In this document: positions 29,507 through 38,107 of the stretch, piece after piece
Numbering within the stretch: the stretch's first letter is position 1
Layout: each line of letters begins with the position of its first letter
DNA from: Akkermansia biwaensis
Lineage (GTDB): Bacteria > Verrucomicrobiota > Verrucomicrobiia > Verrucomicrobiales > Akkermansiaceae
Reading direction: 5' to 3'
Assembly: GCF_026072915.1 (NCBI RefSeq)
Contig: NZ_AP025943.1
Location: 1,364,001-1,428,000, forward strand
Length of the DNA: 64,000 nt
Program-made: the position numbers and the translations under genes
Notes under the pieces: generated by a model
Told to the model about the DNA's origin: nothing
The model's database searches: none
What the model saw: only the letters and a program-made list of their open reading frames with translations

Positions 29507-30599
29507 GTCTACCATAAGTGGTACGGTTTCCGTTATTCTGCCTTGCTACAATGTAGCTCCGTATCTGGACCAGTGCCTGGAAAGCCTGGTCCGCCAAACC
29601 TGGGAGTCCCTGGAAATCATCTGTATCAATGACGGCTCCACGGATGGGACATCGGCCGTGCTTCACTCGTGGGCGGCAAGAGACCGCCGCATCCGGGTAG
29701 TTGACCGGGAAAACGGCGGGCAGGCCTCTGCCCGCAATGTTGGCATGGATATGGCTTCTGGCGAATACATCGCGTTTGCCGACCCGGATGATTATGTGGA
29801 ACATTCCATGTATGGCCGTCTGATGGAGGAAATTTGCACGCATGATGCTGATGTTGTGGCTTGCGGATATACAAGTTTTTCCGATGAAAACGGCTCCGTG
29901 CTGGAAGAGTTGAGCAGGTCCCCCGGTTTCGGTGTGGAGAAGGAGGCGCGGTCAAGTTTTTTCCATGCGGATTCCGTCTGGATGAAGATGGACGTCGTTA
30001 CGTGCAATAAGTTGTATAAAAAGGAATTCCTGAATAAGTGCGGAGTTCGTTTTGAACCTTCCTTCAGAAGGGGGGAAGATGACGTATTCTGGCTGATGGT
30101 GCTGCCGTATGCCGGGTGCCTCGTTGTGGTACCTGACCGGTTGTACTGGTACCGCAGGAAGAGGCAAGGCACCGTTTCCCATGCGTGGGAGGAACAGGGA
30201 TGCCCCTATTCATTGGATATGGCCCGGCTGGAATACGTAACCGCCTGCTGGGAGCAGATCGGCTGGCTGGATACCGCTGTGAGCCGGGGATGGCTGGCCC
30301 ATATCATGAAGCGTTATTTGTTGTCCCACGTCACTTCCGGAGAGGAAATTTTCCAAAAGCTGGATAAGCAGGAAAGCCAAGCTTTGGTGCAGCGCTGCCG
30401 GAAATGGCTGCACGGCATGGAAACAGGCGCGGACCCTGTGGGATTAAACAAGTGGGACCGCGCTTTTTGCCGCCTTTTGCGCACAGAGCCTGTGAAAGCC
30501 AATCCGGTTGCTGAAATTTACAACAGGCTCATGTCGGCATGCAGCGGCAGGCGCGGACGGTACTACCGCCTCAAGTCCCTGATGTCCAGTTTATCCTGA
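29493..30599 (+). CDS. Family 2 glycosyltransferase (third of three)
   Basis: A 368-residue GT2 enzyme overlapping the second copy by 14 bp, so translation is probably coupled. VSVILPCYNVAPYLDQCLES, NDGSTDGTS, SARNVGMDMASGEYIAFADPDDYVEHS and SGRRGRYY are kept. It is the most diverged of the three at its N terminus and C-terminal domain, so acceptor specificity may differ. No polymerase or flippase gene lies beside the group. Confidence 0.88.
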   Translation: MMRVESTISGTVSVILPCYNVAPYLDQCLESLVRQTWESLEIICINDGSTDGTSAVLHSWAARDRRIRVVDRENGGQASARNVGMDMASGEYIAFADPDDYVEHSMYGRLMEEICTHDADVVACGYTSFSDENGSVLEELSRSPGFGVEKEARSSFFHADSVWMKMDVVTCNKLYKKEFLNKCGVRFEPSFRRGEDDVFWLMVLPYAGCLVVVPDRLYWYRRKRQGTVSHAWEEQGCPYSLDMARLEYVTACWEQIGWLDTAVSRGWLAHIMKRYLLSHVTSGEEIFQKLDKQESQALVQRCRKWLHGMETGADPVGLNKWDRAFCRLLRTEPVKANPVAEIYNRLMSACSGRRGRYYRLKSLMSSLS

Positions 30600-30671
30600 G
30601 GAATACTCTTCCGCAAGAGAACATGGCCTTTTGGTTTTCTGCCGTGCACCCGCTGTTCCTGCTACCGGGAA

Positions 30672-31235
30672 TTACACCCCGGTGTAGCACATTTGCTCCT
30701 TGAGCTGGGCTACCTGGAGGTCTTCTCCCAGGTATTCCCCGATGGAGTAGCCGAAGAGCATAGCAGCTCCGGGGCCGTTGGCCGTGAGCATGTTGCCGTC
30801 AAGAACGACGTTTTCATCCTTGACGATGCGGGCTCCCGCCTCGTTGAGTTCCCGGTACACGTCTTGGGCGGGGTAGGCGGTAATTTCCCTGTCCTTGACC
30901 AGTCCGGCTTTTGCCAGAACGATGGGAGCGGCGCAGATGGCGGCCACCAACTTGCCCGCTTCATGCATTTTTTTTACCAGATGAATGACTTCCGGCGTAT
31001 CCCGAAGAATCCAGGAGCCCGCCCCGCCGGGCAGGACCAGAGCATCCAGCTTGTCGGCATGGAGCTTATCCAGCATGGTGTCCGTGGTGACGGTTACGTC
31101 GTGGGCGCTGACCACCTTGTCTGATTGCACACCGGCAAGCATGACTTCCATGTTCAACCGGCGCAGGATGTCCAGCGGGGCAATGAGTTCGATTTCTTCA
31201 AATCCGGGCGCGGCAAGAATGGCGACTTTTTTCAT
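30672..31235 (-). CDS. DJ-1/PfpI family protein (YajL/ThiJ-like)
   Basis: A 187-residue cytoplasmic protein. KKVAILAAPGFEEIELIAPLDILRR places the family Glu at position 12, and VAAICAAPIVLAKAGL has the nucleophilic Cys of the elbow; the His/Asp partner region (TANGPGAAMLFG) is as in YajL/DJ-1. These proteins are stress-linked chaperones, glyoxalases or deglycases; which applies cannot be told. The ATG at 31235 is preferred over one 36 bp earlier because the protein then begins at the usual MKK. It lies downstream of the E2-like gene with a 51-bp gap and may be co-transcribed. Confidence 0.85.
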   Translation of the reverse strand: MKKVAILAAPGFEEIELIAPLDILRRLNMEVMLAGVQSDKVVSAHDVTVTTDTMLDKLHADKLDALVLPGGAGSWILRDTPEVIHLVKKMHEAGKLVAAICAAPIVLAKAGLVKDREITAYPAQDVYRELNEAGARIVKDENVVLDGNMLTANGPGAAMLFGYSIGEYLGEDLQVAQLKEQMCYTGV

Positions 31236-31286
31236 GCTTGATGAGACAGAGTGGCGGGATGGAACGTTCAAGGAAACGGGCGGCCG

Positions 31287-32330
31287 CTACAGGAGCAGCA
31301 AGACCGGGTTTTCCAGCAGGGTCTTGAATTCGGCTGCGATTTTGGACGCCTTGCATTCCGGCAGGATGTTGGCGTTCACGTACAGGGTGACGGGCAGGAT
31401 GAGCTTGGAAACGGGACGCCCCGCTTCAATGCCTGTCTTCGGCGTCGTGCCTCCGATGCTGATGATGCTGTGGGGCATGTCGCGTATGACGGAGCGCTGG
31501 GCTTCCACATTCACGCCGCTGTCGCAGAGCAGGATGTTGGGCGCCACGGTCCCCGGAGCGGGAGCACCGGATTTGGGTGCGGCGAACCGTTCCATGGCAA
31601 TGTTGTAGATGGTCTTGGCGCCGGCGTTTTCAATGAGAACGTATTTTTCTCCCTTGTCCAGCACCATGAGCAGTTCCGCGGAAGCGTCTCCCGCCAGCCA
31701 TTCCGGTTCGCTGAGGCATGCCTTTACGGCGGCGCGCACGACGTAGTCGAACAGGCTGTAGCGCCCCCCGATGAGCTTTTCACACTGGACGGCAATGGGC
31801 GTGCTGATGGCGGCCAGGTAGGACATGTTGGCCCCCAGGGTATAAAGATAAAAGTTGTCCACGCGCGTGGCATGGCGCGTATCCTTCGGCGCCAGGGGGG
31901 TCTGTACCTTCCGGGCTGGGCCTTCGGTCCTGCGGACTGCGGCGCGTACGTCCGCCGCCATGATTCTGCCGTGCGGACCGGTGCCGTGCAGGCCGGCGGG
32001 GTCCATCCCGGCTTCCGCCGCCAGTTTGGCGGCCAGAGGACTGAATTTTACCGCGGGGGAGGAAGGGGGACAGTCACAGGAGGCCGCACCGAATTCCGAT
32101 TGAAGCAGGGCAATGGGAGTGCCCACGGCGGCTGTGGCGCCTTCCGGCACCAGGATTTCCGTCAGGGTTCCGTCCTCGCATGCCTGAAGTTCCACGTGGG
32201 CCTTTTCCGTTTCGATGTCGGCCAGGTGGTCTCCCACTTCCACAAAGTCTCCTATTTTTTTAATCCATCTCAGCACGATTCCTTCGTGCATGGAATCGGA
32301 AAGGCGGGGCATTTCAATGGTAATGGCCAT
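31287..32330 (-). CDS. E2-like lipoyl-domain protein with a degenerate acyltransferase site
   Basis: 347 residues in the order of a 2-oxoacid dehydrogenase E2: lipoyl domain (1-75) with the lipoylated Lys in DIETEKAHVEL, peripheral-subunit-binding domain (about 95-130; SPLAAKLAAEAGMDPAGLHGTGPHGRI), then a catalytic-type domain. At the end the DHRVVDG motif, which supplies the catalytic His and Asp, is replaced: the aligned stretch reads YVNANILPEC, then continues normally to LLENPVLLLL. No E1 or E3 gene is adjacent. It may be a structural subunit or a lipoyl carrier working with another complex. Acetyltransferase activity is unlikely. Confidence 0.8.
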   Translation of the reverse strand: MAITIEMPRLSDSMHEGIVLRWIKKIGDFVEVGDHLADIETEKAHVELQACEDGTLTEILVPEGATAAVGTPIALLQSEFGAASCDCPPSSPAVKFSPLAAKLAAEAGMDPAGLHGTGPHGRIMAADVRAAVRRTEGPARKVQTPLAPKDTRHATRVDNFYLYTLGANMSYLAAISTPIAVQCEKLIGGRYSLFDYVVRAAVKACLSEPEWLAGDASAELLMVLDKGEKYVLIENAGAKTIYNIAMERFAAPKSGAPAPGTVAPNILLCDSGVNVEAQRSVIRDMPHSIISIGGTTPKTGIEAGRPVSKLILPVTLYVNANILPECKASKIAAEFKTLLENPVLLLL

Positions 32331-32368
32331 GGAGAGTGAATATTGAATGTTGGAATATGGGAAAGTGC

Positions 32369-32403
32369 TGTGTGATGGAGCGGCTTTGCCGCTCCATCAC
32401 ACA
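32369..32403 (-). terminator. 16-bp perfect hairpin between nagA and the E2-like gene
   Basis: TGTGTGATGGAGCGGC (32369-32384) and GCCGCTCCATCACACA (32388-32403) are perfect complements with a 3-nt loop. It lies 12 bp past the nagA stop in the direction of nagA transcription. On that strand the sequence after it is CACTTTCCC, not a clean T tract, so it could be a terminator, a processing site or a 3' stabiliser. Confidence 0.6.
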
Positions 32404-32414
32404 AGTGTGCGCAT

Positions 32415-33563
32415 TCAGGCGCTGTATTTTTCTACGCCGTCGATGAACACCCTGGAGGTGTTGAAATCATCGTCCAGCAGGACCATGTCCGCCGTGAAGC
32501 CGGGCGCGATCTTGCCGAGGCCTTCCAGTCCCAGGGATTGGGCCTGGTTCCAGGAGGTGGCCTTGACCAGCTCGCTGAGGGGCTTGCCGGTCAGGCGGTG
32601 TACGTTTTTCAGGCCGTGGGCGTATTTGAGAGTGCTGCCGGCCAGGGCGCCGGATTCCTGCAGGCGGGCCACGCCGTCCTTCACGATGATGGGCAGGCCG
32701 CCGAGGTCGCCGGGGCCGTCCGGCATCCAGGAACAGGCCAGGGAGTCCGTAATCATCATCATCTGGTCCGTTTCCTTGTTCTTGAATACGGTTTTAAGCA
32801 TGTCCGCGCAGAGGTGGATGGTATCGCAAATGATTTCGATCTTGATTTCCCTGTCCAGCAGTCCGGAACCTACGAGTCCGATTTCACGGTGGTGCAGGGG
32901 AGACATCTGGTTGCAGTAGTGGGTCAGGTGAACCAGGCCGGCGGCTTTTGCCTTGTTGAAATCCTCGTGGGTAGCCGCGCTGTGGCCGGCGGAGCAGCGG
33001 ATGCCTGCGGCGGATGCTTTCGAAATGAAGTCCACGGCGCCGGGCATTTCCGGAGCCAGGGAGACCAGCAGCACCTTGGCGATGGAATTGAGATTGGCTA
33101 CTTCATCATAGTCCGGCTGGCGAACAAAGGCGGGGTTTTGCGCACCGCAGCACTTGGGATTGATGAACGGCCCTTCCAAATGAACGCCGGGGGTCTTCGC
33201 GAATTCCTGGTTTTTCATGTATTCCGCCACGGTGGCGCATACGTTTTCCAGTACCTTGGGAGACAGGGTGAGGGTGGTCGGCAGCCAAGAGGTGACGCCT
33301 TCCTTCATTTTGCATTCCGCGATGGTGCGCAGGCTTTCCAGCTTGGCGTCGCAGGTATCGCAGCCGCCGGCGCCGTGGCTGTGGATGTCGATGAATCCGG
33401 GAAGGAGCATCTTGCCTTCCGCGTCCACCACCTTGTCCACCGCGGGAAGTTCGCTCCCGGCGGGATAAACGGCGGTGATGACCGTTCCTTCGATTTCCAC
33501 GGCTGCCCCGGGCAGGTCGATGCCGGGGGAAATGATGCGTGCGTTTTTAATGAGTGTTTTCAT
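32415..33563 (-). CDS. nagA: N-acetylglucosamine-6-phosphate deacetylase
   Basis: Converts GlcNAc-6-phosphate to glucosamine-6-phosphate, a step in use of mucin GlcNAc. The 382 residues show the amidohydrolase metal site: GFIDIHSHGAGGCD, EGPFINPKCCGAQN with the metal Glu, GHSAATHEDF, GLVHLTHYCNQMSPLHHRE, and MITDSLACSWMPDG with the catalytic Asp. The start codon is preceded by an AT-rich tract (TTATTTATTTTT on its own strand) rather than a Shine-Dalgarno. nagB is not adjacent. Confidence 0.93.
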   Translation of the reverse strand: MKTLIKNARIISPGIDLPGAAVEIEGTVITAVYPAGSELPAVDKVVDAEGKMLLPGFIDIHSHGAGGCDTCDAKLESLRTIAECKMKEGVTSWLPTTLTLSPKVLENVCATVAEYMKNQEFAKTPGVHLEGPFINPKCCGAQNPAFVRQPDYDEVANLNSIAKVLLVSLAPEMPGAVDFISKASAAGIRCSAGHSAATHEDFNKAKAAGLVHLTHYCNQMSPLHHREIGLVGSGLLDREIKIEIICDTIHLCADMLKTVFKNKETDQMMMITDSLACSWMPDGPGDLGGLPIIVKDGVARLQESGALAGSTLKYAHGLKNVHRLTGKPLSELVKATSWNQAQSLGLEGLGKIAPGFTADMVLLDDDFNTSRVFIDGVEKYSA

Positions 33564-33625
33564 AAAAATAAATAATTGTTTGGTGGAATGGATAAGTATG
33601 TTTGATGAATGATGGGGAAGAGATG

Positions 33626-33883
33626 TTACAGTTCCTTTCTTTTGTCAATGACAAGCCAGGACCATTTGCGGCACCGGGGGCAACGGCCGAAGTTCCTCTT
33701 CCTGCCGGATGATTTGTAAAGGATGCCGTATTTCCCGAAGGGTTCTTCCAGACTGCACTTGTTGCAGTGCATTACCCAGCCGGGCGCCCTTTTCTCCCAT
33801 TTGGCCAGGTTTTCCGGCGTTGCCTCCACTTCCCTGGGAGTGGAAATGTAGTCGATCAGCCGGGTGAAGATGTTGGGAGCCAT
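33626..33883 (-). CDS. Small zinc-ribbon-like protein, function unknown
   Basis: An 85-residue basic protein with CNKC near residue 40 and CPRC near residue 70, which together would make one zinc ribbon. The N terminus is MAPNIFTRLIDYIS. It is small enough to bind nucleic acid or a partner protein, but I do not recognise the family. It lies between nagA and the cyclophilin gene on the same strand, 31 bp from the latter. Confidence 0.6.
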   Translation of the reverse strand: MAPNIFTRLIDYISTPREVEATPENLAKWEKRAPGWVMHCNKCSLEEPFGKYGILYKSSGRKRNFGRCPRCRKWSWLVIDKRKEL

Positions 33884-33914
33884 GGGAGGGGCAATACGGG
33901 ACGGTCGGCATGAA

Positions 33915-34508
33915 TTACTTCTGTGCGTCCAGCGTCTTGTTCCACTCGGCCACCCGGGCGGCTTCCGCTTTCAGAACGGCGTCTGCCTCGGCCTTGTCCA
34001 GAATGCGGATGTCCTTGATTTTGTCTCCGCGGGCAATGGCGTTGACGACGGCTTGCCCTTTCAGCACTTTCCCGAAGACGGTATGGCGTCCGTCAAGATG
34101 GGGCGTAGCCACGTGGGTGATGAAGAACTGGGAGCCGTTGGTCCGGGGACCGCGGTTTGCCATGGAAAGGATACCGGGACCGTCGTGTTTGAGGTCGGGG
34201 GAGAATTCGTCTTCAAACTCATAGCCGGGACCGCCCATGCCCGTGCCCTGGGGATCGCCTCCCTGGATCATGAAGTCCGGAATCACGCGGTGGAAGGTTA
34301 CTCCCTTATAATAGCCCCTGTTGATGAGGTTCAGGAAGTTGGCGACAGTGACGGGCGCCTTGGAGGGATAGAGGGCCAGTTCAATGTCCCCCTTGGTGGT
34401 GGACATGACCACTTTCACGTCCTTGAGTCCGGCGGTGGAGTCGGCGCAGGCCGTAAAGGCCGCCAGGGCGCACAAGGAACACAGCAGAAGGGTAAAATAC
34501 TTTTTCAT
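33915..34508 (-). CDS. Peptidyl-prolyl isomerase (cyclophilin), exported lipoprotein
   Basis: A 197-residue protein that would speed proline isomerisation in the periplasm. Residues 1-20 form a lipoprotein signal with lipobox LAAFTAC. The cyclophilin domain follows with [19 protein letters not shown] (catalytic Arg and Gln), [28 protein letters not shown]. Start at ATG 34508; the longer start 21 bp upstream would break the signal peptide. Confidence 0.9.
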   Translation of the reverse strand: MKKYFTLLLCSLCALAAFTACADSTAGLKDVKVVMSTTKGDIELALYPSKAPVTVANFLNLINRGYYKGVTFHRVIPDFMIQGGDPQGTGMGGPGYEFEDEFSPDLKHDGPGILSMANRGPRTNGSQFFITHVATPHLDGRHTVFGKVLKGQAVVNAIARGDKIKDIRILDKAEADAVLKAEAARVAEWNKTLDAQK

Positions 34509-34668
34509 GGCTTCTTGTTGTTCCCCCATGTTGCCCTAAGAGAGGCCGGTTTGCAAGTAAATCGCGTGCCCTGGCGGGAGAGTGCCGCACGCCAATGGGA
34601 ATTGAAGGCGCGGGATCAGAGGCGTCAAAGGCATTTTTAATCTCAATATGCTGTTTTTAAATGATTTT

Positions 34669-36012
34669 TCATACCACTCCCCCGGCTGCACGGGAAAAAC
34701 GGAAGATCAGCCAGGTCATGCACAGGCTCAGGACGCCCATCACGACGAACTGCCAGGATGGGGGGATGACCAGCATCATGGCGTACTGGAATCCCACGGC
34801 CGCAAGACCCAGAACACAGTCCACCAGGTTTCCGGCGGCAATCATGTCGCCGCGCTTGTCGTTGTCCGCCCGGTCCTGAAAGAAGGCGTTCAGCGGCACC
34901 AGGAACAGGGCGGCGGAGATGCCGGCCGCCATCAGCAGGGCGTAGAAGACGGATGAAGTCATGGAAACCGTGGAAAGGGCCAGGCAGCTCAACGCCATCA
35001 GCGCACCCCCCGCCACGGAGACTTTCATGCGGATGTGGTGCCTGCACATCAGGGAGGCGAGGATGCCCCCCAGTACGGTACCGCCGCTCATCCAGGCCAT
35101 CAGCACGGCCCCGACGGAGCTGAAATCGTCGCCGCCGCCGGAGATTTCCTTGGCCATCTGGATGGTCATCAGCATCACGGTGCCCCCAAAAAACCAGAAG
35201 TAGCCTATGCCCATTTCGCTGACGCGCAAGTTCCTGTTTTTCCACATTTTGGAAAGCTGGTGGAAGTGCTCGTAAAACAGAGACCAGGAAAAAGGCCTGA
35301 ACCCTTCCGGAGCGTACCGCGGAAGATAGAAGCTGGAAATCGCCACGGGAATGGCCAGCAGAAGGAATACCAGGCACGGGAAGGAGGCGGCGTACCAGCC
35401 GTCGCTGAGGCCGGAGGGTTTCAGCCATGCGTCAAACCACTGGAAGAAGCCCTCCCCCAGCAAATGATGCCAGACGGTGTCCGTGGAAGGTTCCAGCAGG
35501 TAGCGGAACCAGACGAAGACGCCTATCTGCCCGATCAGCAGGCTGAGGATGGAGGCCATTTCCACAATGCCGCTGGCAAATCCCATGCGGGACGTTCCCA
35601 CAATATCCTTCACGATTCCCTTTTTTGACGGACTGAAAATGGTGGCCTGCAAGGCAAAGACGCAGAACCACAGAATGGCTCCGTTCAGGTTGTGGGAGCG
35701 CAGGCTCCAGTACATTCCCCCCAGCACGCATATTTGGAGAAGGGCCATGAATTGAATGATGCGCGCCTTGCAGAAGCGGTCGGACAGCCACCCGACAAAG
35801 GGGGAAAACAGGATGAAGGGAAGAACGATGATGGCCCCCAGCGGATATTCCAGGTCCCCCCGCGTACCGTACAGCCATACGCCCAGGGGAATCAGCAGGA
35901 ACTGGGCCCCCTTTTCGTTGAAGGAGTTCTGCGCCTGGATCAGCACGAGCCGCCAGAAGGCGCCCCAAGGCACCTTGTCAACCGGTCCGGGGGTGTGGGA
36001 GTCATGTTTCAT
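34669..36012 (-). CDS. MFS transporter, lysophospholipid transporter (LplT)-like
   Basis: A 447-residue membrane protein with about 12 hydrophobic segments. Near the N terminus QAQNSFNEKGAQFLL and the loop SPFVGWLSDRFCKARII are typical of LplT-type MFS carriers, which flip lysophospholipids into the inner membrane for reacylation. ATG at 36012 (MKHDSHTPG) is preferred; the frame stays open upstream but that part is not MFS-like. No acyltransferase (aas) gene is fused or adjacent, so the substrate is uncertain. Confidence 0.72.
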   Translation of the reverse strand: MKHDSHTPGPVDKVPWGAFWRLVLIQAQNSFNEKGAQFLLIPLGVWLYGTRGDLEYPLGAIIVLPFILFSPFVGWLSDRFCKARIIQFMALLQICVLGGMYWSLRSHNLNGAILWFCVFALQATIFSPSKKGIVKDIVGTSRMGFASGIVEMASILSLLIGQIGVFVWFRYLLEPSTDTVWHHLLGEGFFQWFDAWLKPSGLSDGWYAASFPCLVFLLLAIPVAISSFYLPRYAPEGFRPFSWSLFYEHFHQLSKMWKNRNLRVSEMGIGYFWFFGGTVMLMTIQMAKEISGGGDDFSSVGAVLMAWMSGGTVLGGILASLMCRHHIRMKVSVAGGALMALSCLALSTVSMTSSVFYALLMAAGISAALFLVPLNAFFQDRADNDKRGDMIAAGNLVDCVLGLAAVGFQYAMMLVIPPSWQFVVMGVLSLCMTWLIFRFSRAAGGVV

Positions 36013-36291
36013 GAAATCATATGCTTGGTTCCTCCGTTTTTCTGGATTCAGTACGGGATTCCGGACCAGGCAGGGCGGCCCGGCAAAGGGCGCCTGTCCG
36101 CGGAGCTTAACTTTTCCCCGTGTCGCTGGCAAGCCGGAAGAGCCCTGGGGGCCGCATCCCAGGGGGGGCATCAGTATCCGGGGGCTGTAGGTGGAAGGGA
36201 TGCCGCTCCCGGGGGAGATGCCGTGGAGGAACGCAGAAGGGAGGCTCCGTACCTTCAGCTCATGGGACCTCCCGTTTTGGCTTCCGGTATT
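36013..36291. other. Intergenic region between the MFS gene and cstA
   Basis: 279 bp between two minus-strand genes. I see no gene; there are a G/C-rich patch (about 36145-36235) and no clear promoter or terminator. Confidence 0.4.
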
Positions 36292-37761
36292 TTATGCAAT
36301 TTCTTCCGATTCCCTCAGCCCGGAGCTGCGGAACAGGCAGAGAACACCGATAACGGCCACCGCCACGACGCTGGCGATAAGCGACGCCTCATAACCGAAC
36401 CCGCACATTTCCGGGCTGGAAAACAGGTATTGGAGGACAACCAGGCTCAGGAACGCGGCGGGAACGGCGGCTATCCAGCAACAGCGGGTTTTGCTGCGCA
36501 GATAGATGGAAACGGCCCACAGCGTGGACGCCGCCAGGAGCTGGTTGGCCCAGCCGAAGTACTGCCAGATAATGTTGTAATCCATGCTGCTCACGGCGAT
36601 GGCCACAGCAAACAGGGGGATGGCGATCATCAGGCGGCGGCTCAACTGTTCCTGGTTCAGCTTGAAGCAGTCGGCAATCATCAGGCGCGTTACCCGCAGG
36701 GCTCCGTCTCCCGTGCTGATGGGCAGGATCACGACGCCGATCATCACCAGAATGGACCCCACATGTCCCATCCAGGATTCCGAAATCATCTGGATGGCCA
36801 GGGCAGGGGCTTTCCCGTTGGCGGTGGCTATGCCCAGCGCTTCCGGAGAACCGTAGAAGGTCAGGGCGGCTGCGGCCCAGATGAAGGCGATGATGCCTTC
36901 CGTAATCATGGCCCCGCCGAAGACGGGCAGGCCTTCCTTTTCCGTTTTCAGGCAGCGGGCCATCAGGGGGGACTGGGTGGCGTGGAAGCCGCTCACGGCT
37001 CCGCAGGCAATCGTGATGAACATGACCGGGAACAGCGGGAAGTACGCCGGATGGCGGTTGTGGAAAAGGTCCATGTCCGGCAGCACCTCCATGCGGGGGA
37101 TGTGCATCCAGTACGGCAGGGATTCCGCAAAGGGCATCAGCAGCATCACGCCCAGGATGCCGGCCACCATGATAATCAGCGCTACGGAAAAGAGGGGGTA
37201 CACCCGCCCCATGATGGCCTGGATGGGCAGAATGGTAGCCAGAAAATAGTAGCCGAAGATGATCCAGACCCATGTGGAGACGCTCCACCCCGTCATCGGG
37301 GCCAGAATGGCGGCAGGCCCTACCGCGAACACCACCCCCACCAGCACGCTGAACACAATGCAGGCCGCGCGGCTGATCCACTGGGCCTGGCTTCCCAGAT
37401 AGCGGCCCAGGATTTCCGGAAGGTTCTCCCCTTTGTGCCTCAGGGAGATCATGCCGGAGAAATAGTCGTGCACCATGCCGCCGAAGATGCAGCCGAACAC
37501 GATCCAGAGCAGGGCGGCAGGGCCGTACAGCACCCCCATCACGGCTCCGAAAATGGGGCCCAGCCCTGCGATGTTCAGCAATTGAATCAGGAAGATGCGC
37601 CAGCGCGGCATGACCACGTAATCCACGCCGTCCGTGTATGCCACGGCCGGCGTCCGGCGTTCCGCGTCCGGCTGGAAAATCCGCTCCAGCACGCGTCCGT
37701 ACGTGAAATATCCGGTCGCCAGGACCAGTATTCCCAGAATGAAGTAGCAGTAACCGTTCAT
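36292..37761 (-). CDS. cstA: CstA-family carbon starvation transporter
   Basis: A 489-residue membrane protein with many hydrophobic segments. GLGPIFGAVMGVLYGP, FGCIFGGMVHDYFSGM and ARCLKTEKEGLPVFGGAMITEG match the CstA/BtsT family, which import peptides or pyruvate during carbon limitation. It is shorter than E. coli CstA (701 aa) and corresponds to the short form seen in other phyla. ATG at 37761 gives the natural MNGYCYFILG start. Its 5' end faces inverted-repeat element 2, 161 bp away. Confidence 0.85.
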   Translation of the reverse strand: MNGYCYFILGILVLATGYFTYGRVLERIFQPDAERRTPAVAYTDGVDYVVMPRWRIFLIQLLNIAGLGPIFGAVMGVLYGPAALLWIVFGCIFGGMVHDYFSGMISLRHKGENLPEILGRYLGSQAQWISRAACIVFSVLVGVVFAVGPAAILAPMTGWSVSTWVWIIFGYYFLATILPIQAIMGRVYPLFSVALIIMVAGILGVMLLMPFAESLPYWMHIPRMEVLPDMDLFHNRHPAYFPLFPVMFITIACGAVSGFHATQSPLMARCLKTEKEGLPVFGGAMITEGIIAFIWAAAALTFYGSPEALGIATANGKAPALAIQMISESWMGHVGSILVMIGVVILPISTGDGALRVTRLMIADCFKLNQEQLSRRLMIAIPLFAVAIAVSSMDYNIIWQYFGWANQLLAASTLWAVSIYLRSKTRCCWIAAVPAAFLSLVVLQYLFSSPEMCGFGYEASLIASVVAVAVIGVLCLFRSSGLRESEEIA

Positions 37762-37921
37762 GTTGAAAAGGCGGCTTCCCGGGCAGAAATAACAAGAGGC
37801 CGTCCGCGTGTGAAACGTAGCTTTTCCACTGCATTCTGGCAAGACGTTATTGATCTGTAGATTCCGGATTTTTTACCCGGAAACTGAAAAGAAACGCAAG
37901 ACCAGTTTCCGGATAATCTGG

Positions 37922-38107
37922 GCGGATTAGAAATTCGTCCAAGATGTATTCTTGTTTGAAAACTTATATAATATTTTAATAATAAACAATATGTATAGTG
38001 ATTAAATGATAAAATAAAATTTGGATGACCTGACTATTCTCTCGGAGCCAATCGTTATAAATCGTTTTGTCTGAAAAAAACATGTTGACTTCGAATTTCT
38101 AATCCGC
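37922..38107. repeat. Inverted-repeat-bounded element 2 (candidate invertible promoter)
   Basis: GCGGATTAGAAATTCG (37922-37937) recurs exactly in inverse orientation as CGAATTTCTAATCCGC (38092-38107). Outer C to outer G is 184 bp, within 1 bp of element 1 at 27039-27225. The interior is strongly AT-rich, with TATAAT at 37967-37972 and little similarity to the interior of element 1. The right end adds TTGACT (38085-38090), as the left end of element 1 does on the other strand. The element separates divergent cstA and the PEP-CTERM gene. Confidence 0.7.

Noticed and set aside
35692-37860. A 722-residue plus-strand open frame opposite cstA
   Set aside because: No recognisable motif, low-complexity composition (His, Gly, Gln), and the opposite strand codes for CstA with clear motifs.
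27039-38107. The two repeat elements as copies of a miniature transposon
   Set aside because: The terminal repeats and lengths match, but the interiors are unrelated and I see no target-site duplication, so a shared recombinase site fits better. I cannot exclude it without a genome search.
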